Below, piece by piece: positions 6,126-6,195 of a DNA stretch of 6,195 nucleotides. Under the pieces are notes generated by a model that worked only from the letters and a program-made list of their open reading frames with translations, was not told the DNA's origin and ran no database searches. Origin of the DNA: Pseudomonadota bacterium (lineage in GTDB: Bacteria > Desulfobacterota > WTBG01 > CAIYCZ01); the NCBI GenBank assembly GCA_026388865.1, contig JAPLIX010000137.1:1-6195 (forward strand). Direction: 5' to 3'. Made by a program: the position numbers and the translations under genes. The stretch's first letter is position 1. Every line of letters begins with the position of its first letter.

Positions 6126-6195
6126 AAATAGAATACTATCAAACGAGATAGCTGTGGTGAGATTTTTCCATAAAACTGAAAACTATCAAAGTATG
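6126..6195. other. Upstream region of the dehydratase with a direct repeat
   Basis: These 70 bp are AT-rich and contain two near-identical direct copies, GAATACTATCAAA (6131-6143) and GAAAACTATCAAA (6178-6190), matching at 12 of 13 positions and 47 bp apart. The nearer copy ends 6 bp before the dehydratase start. I could not assign a convincing promoter. The region could be the operon's control region or the end of an upstream gene cut by the window edge. Confidence 0.4.

Overview
This 6.2 kb window reads entirely from right to left (minus strand). It looks like part of a bacterial cell-surface or secondary-metabolite deoxysugar locus carrying an inserted toxin-antitoxin module. The organism cannot be named from the sequence. 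Moderate GC content, tightly packed Shine-Dalgarno-led genes and a short palindromic intergenic repeat fit a free-living Gram-negative bacterium, and a Desulfobacterota-like genome is one possibility. That placement is a guess.

Right part (6125 down to 2682): three genes in one apparent operon. First comes an NDP-4-keto-6-deoxyhexose 2,3-dehydratase of two tandem repeats (480 aa). Next is a Gfo/Idh/MocA-family sugar ketoreductase that is broken: an internal deletion shifts the frame and removes the block that should carry the catalytic Lys-Pro motif. Last is an intact PLP-dependent DegT/DnrJ/EryC1/StrS sugar aminotransferase (366 aa). Together they suggest synthesis of a 2,6-dideoxy or, more likely now, an amino-2,6-dideoxy/2,3,6-trideoxy sugar nucleotide.

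Middle (2681 down to 2352): a 330-bp gap. It holds a 122-bp MITE-like element bounded by 13-bp perfect inverted repeats. It also holds a well-formed promoter for the next genes with two matching operators, both ACTGTC-N7-GACAGT, one of them lying between and touching the -35 and -10 boxes.

Left part (2351 down to 6): abiEi (antitoxin and autorepressor) and abiEii (nucleotidyltransferase toxin), a type IV toxin-antitoxin/abortive infection pair with an ATGA start-stop overlap. The abiEii stop codon sits on the breakpoint of a second, 5'-truncated aminotransferase copy. That copy is about 85% identical in protein to the intact one, lacks its first ~73 codons and has an 18-nt in-frame deletion. 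The abiE module and the MITE-like repeat are therefore sandwiched between ~870-bp direct repeats of a sugar aminotransferase gene.

The most notable points are this sandwich, the paired operators and the selective decay of the ketoreductase. I see no wholly new gene family: the protein families are known and the novelty is in the arrangement. No RNA genes, CRISPR arrays or phage genes were seen.
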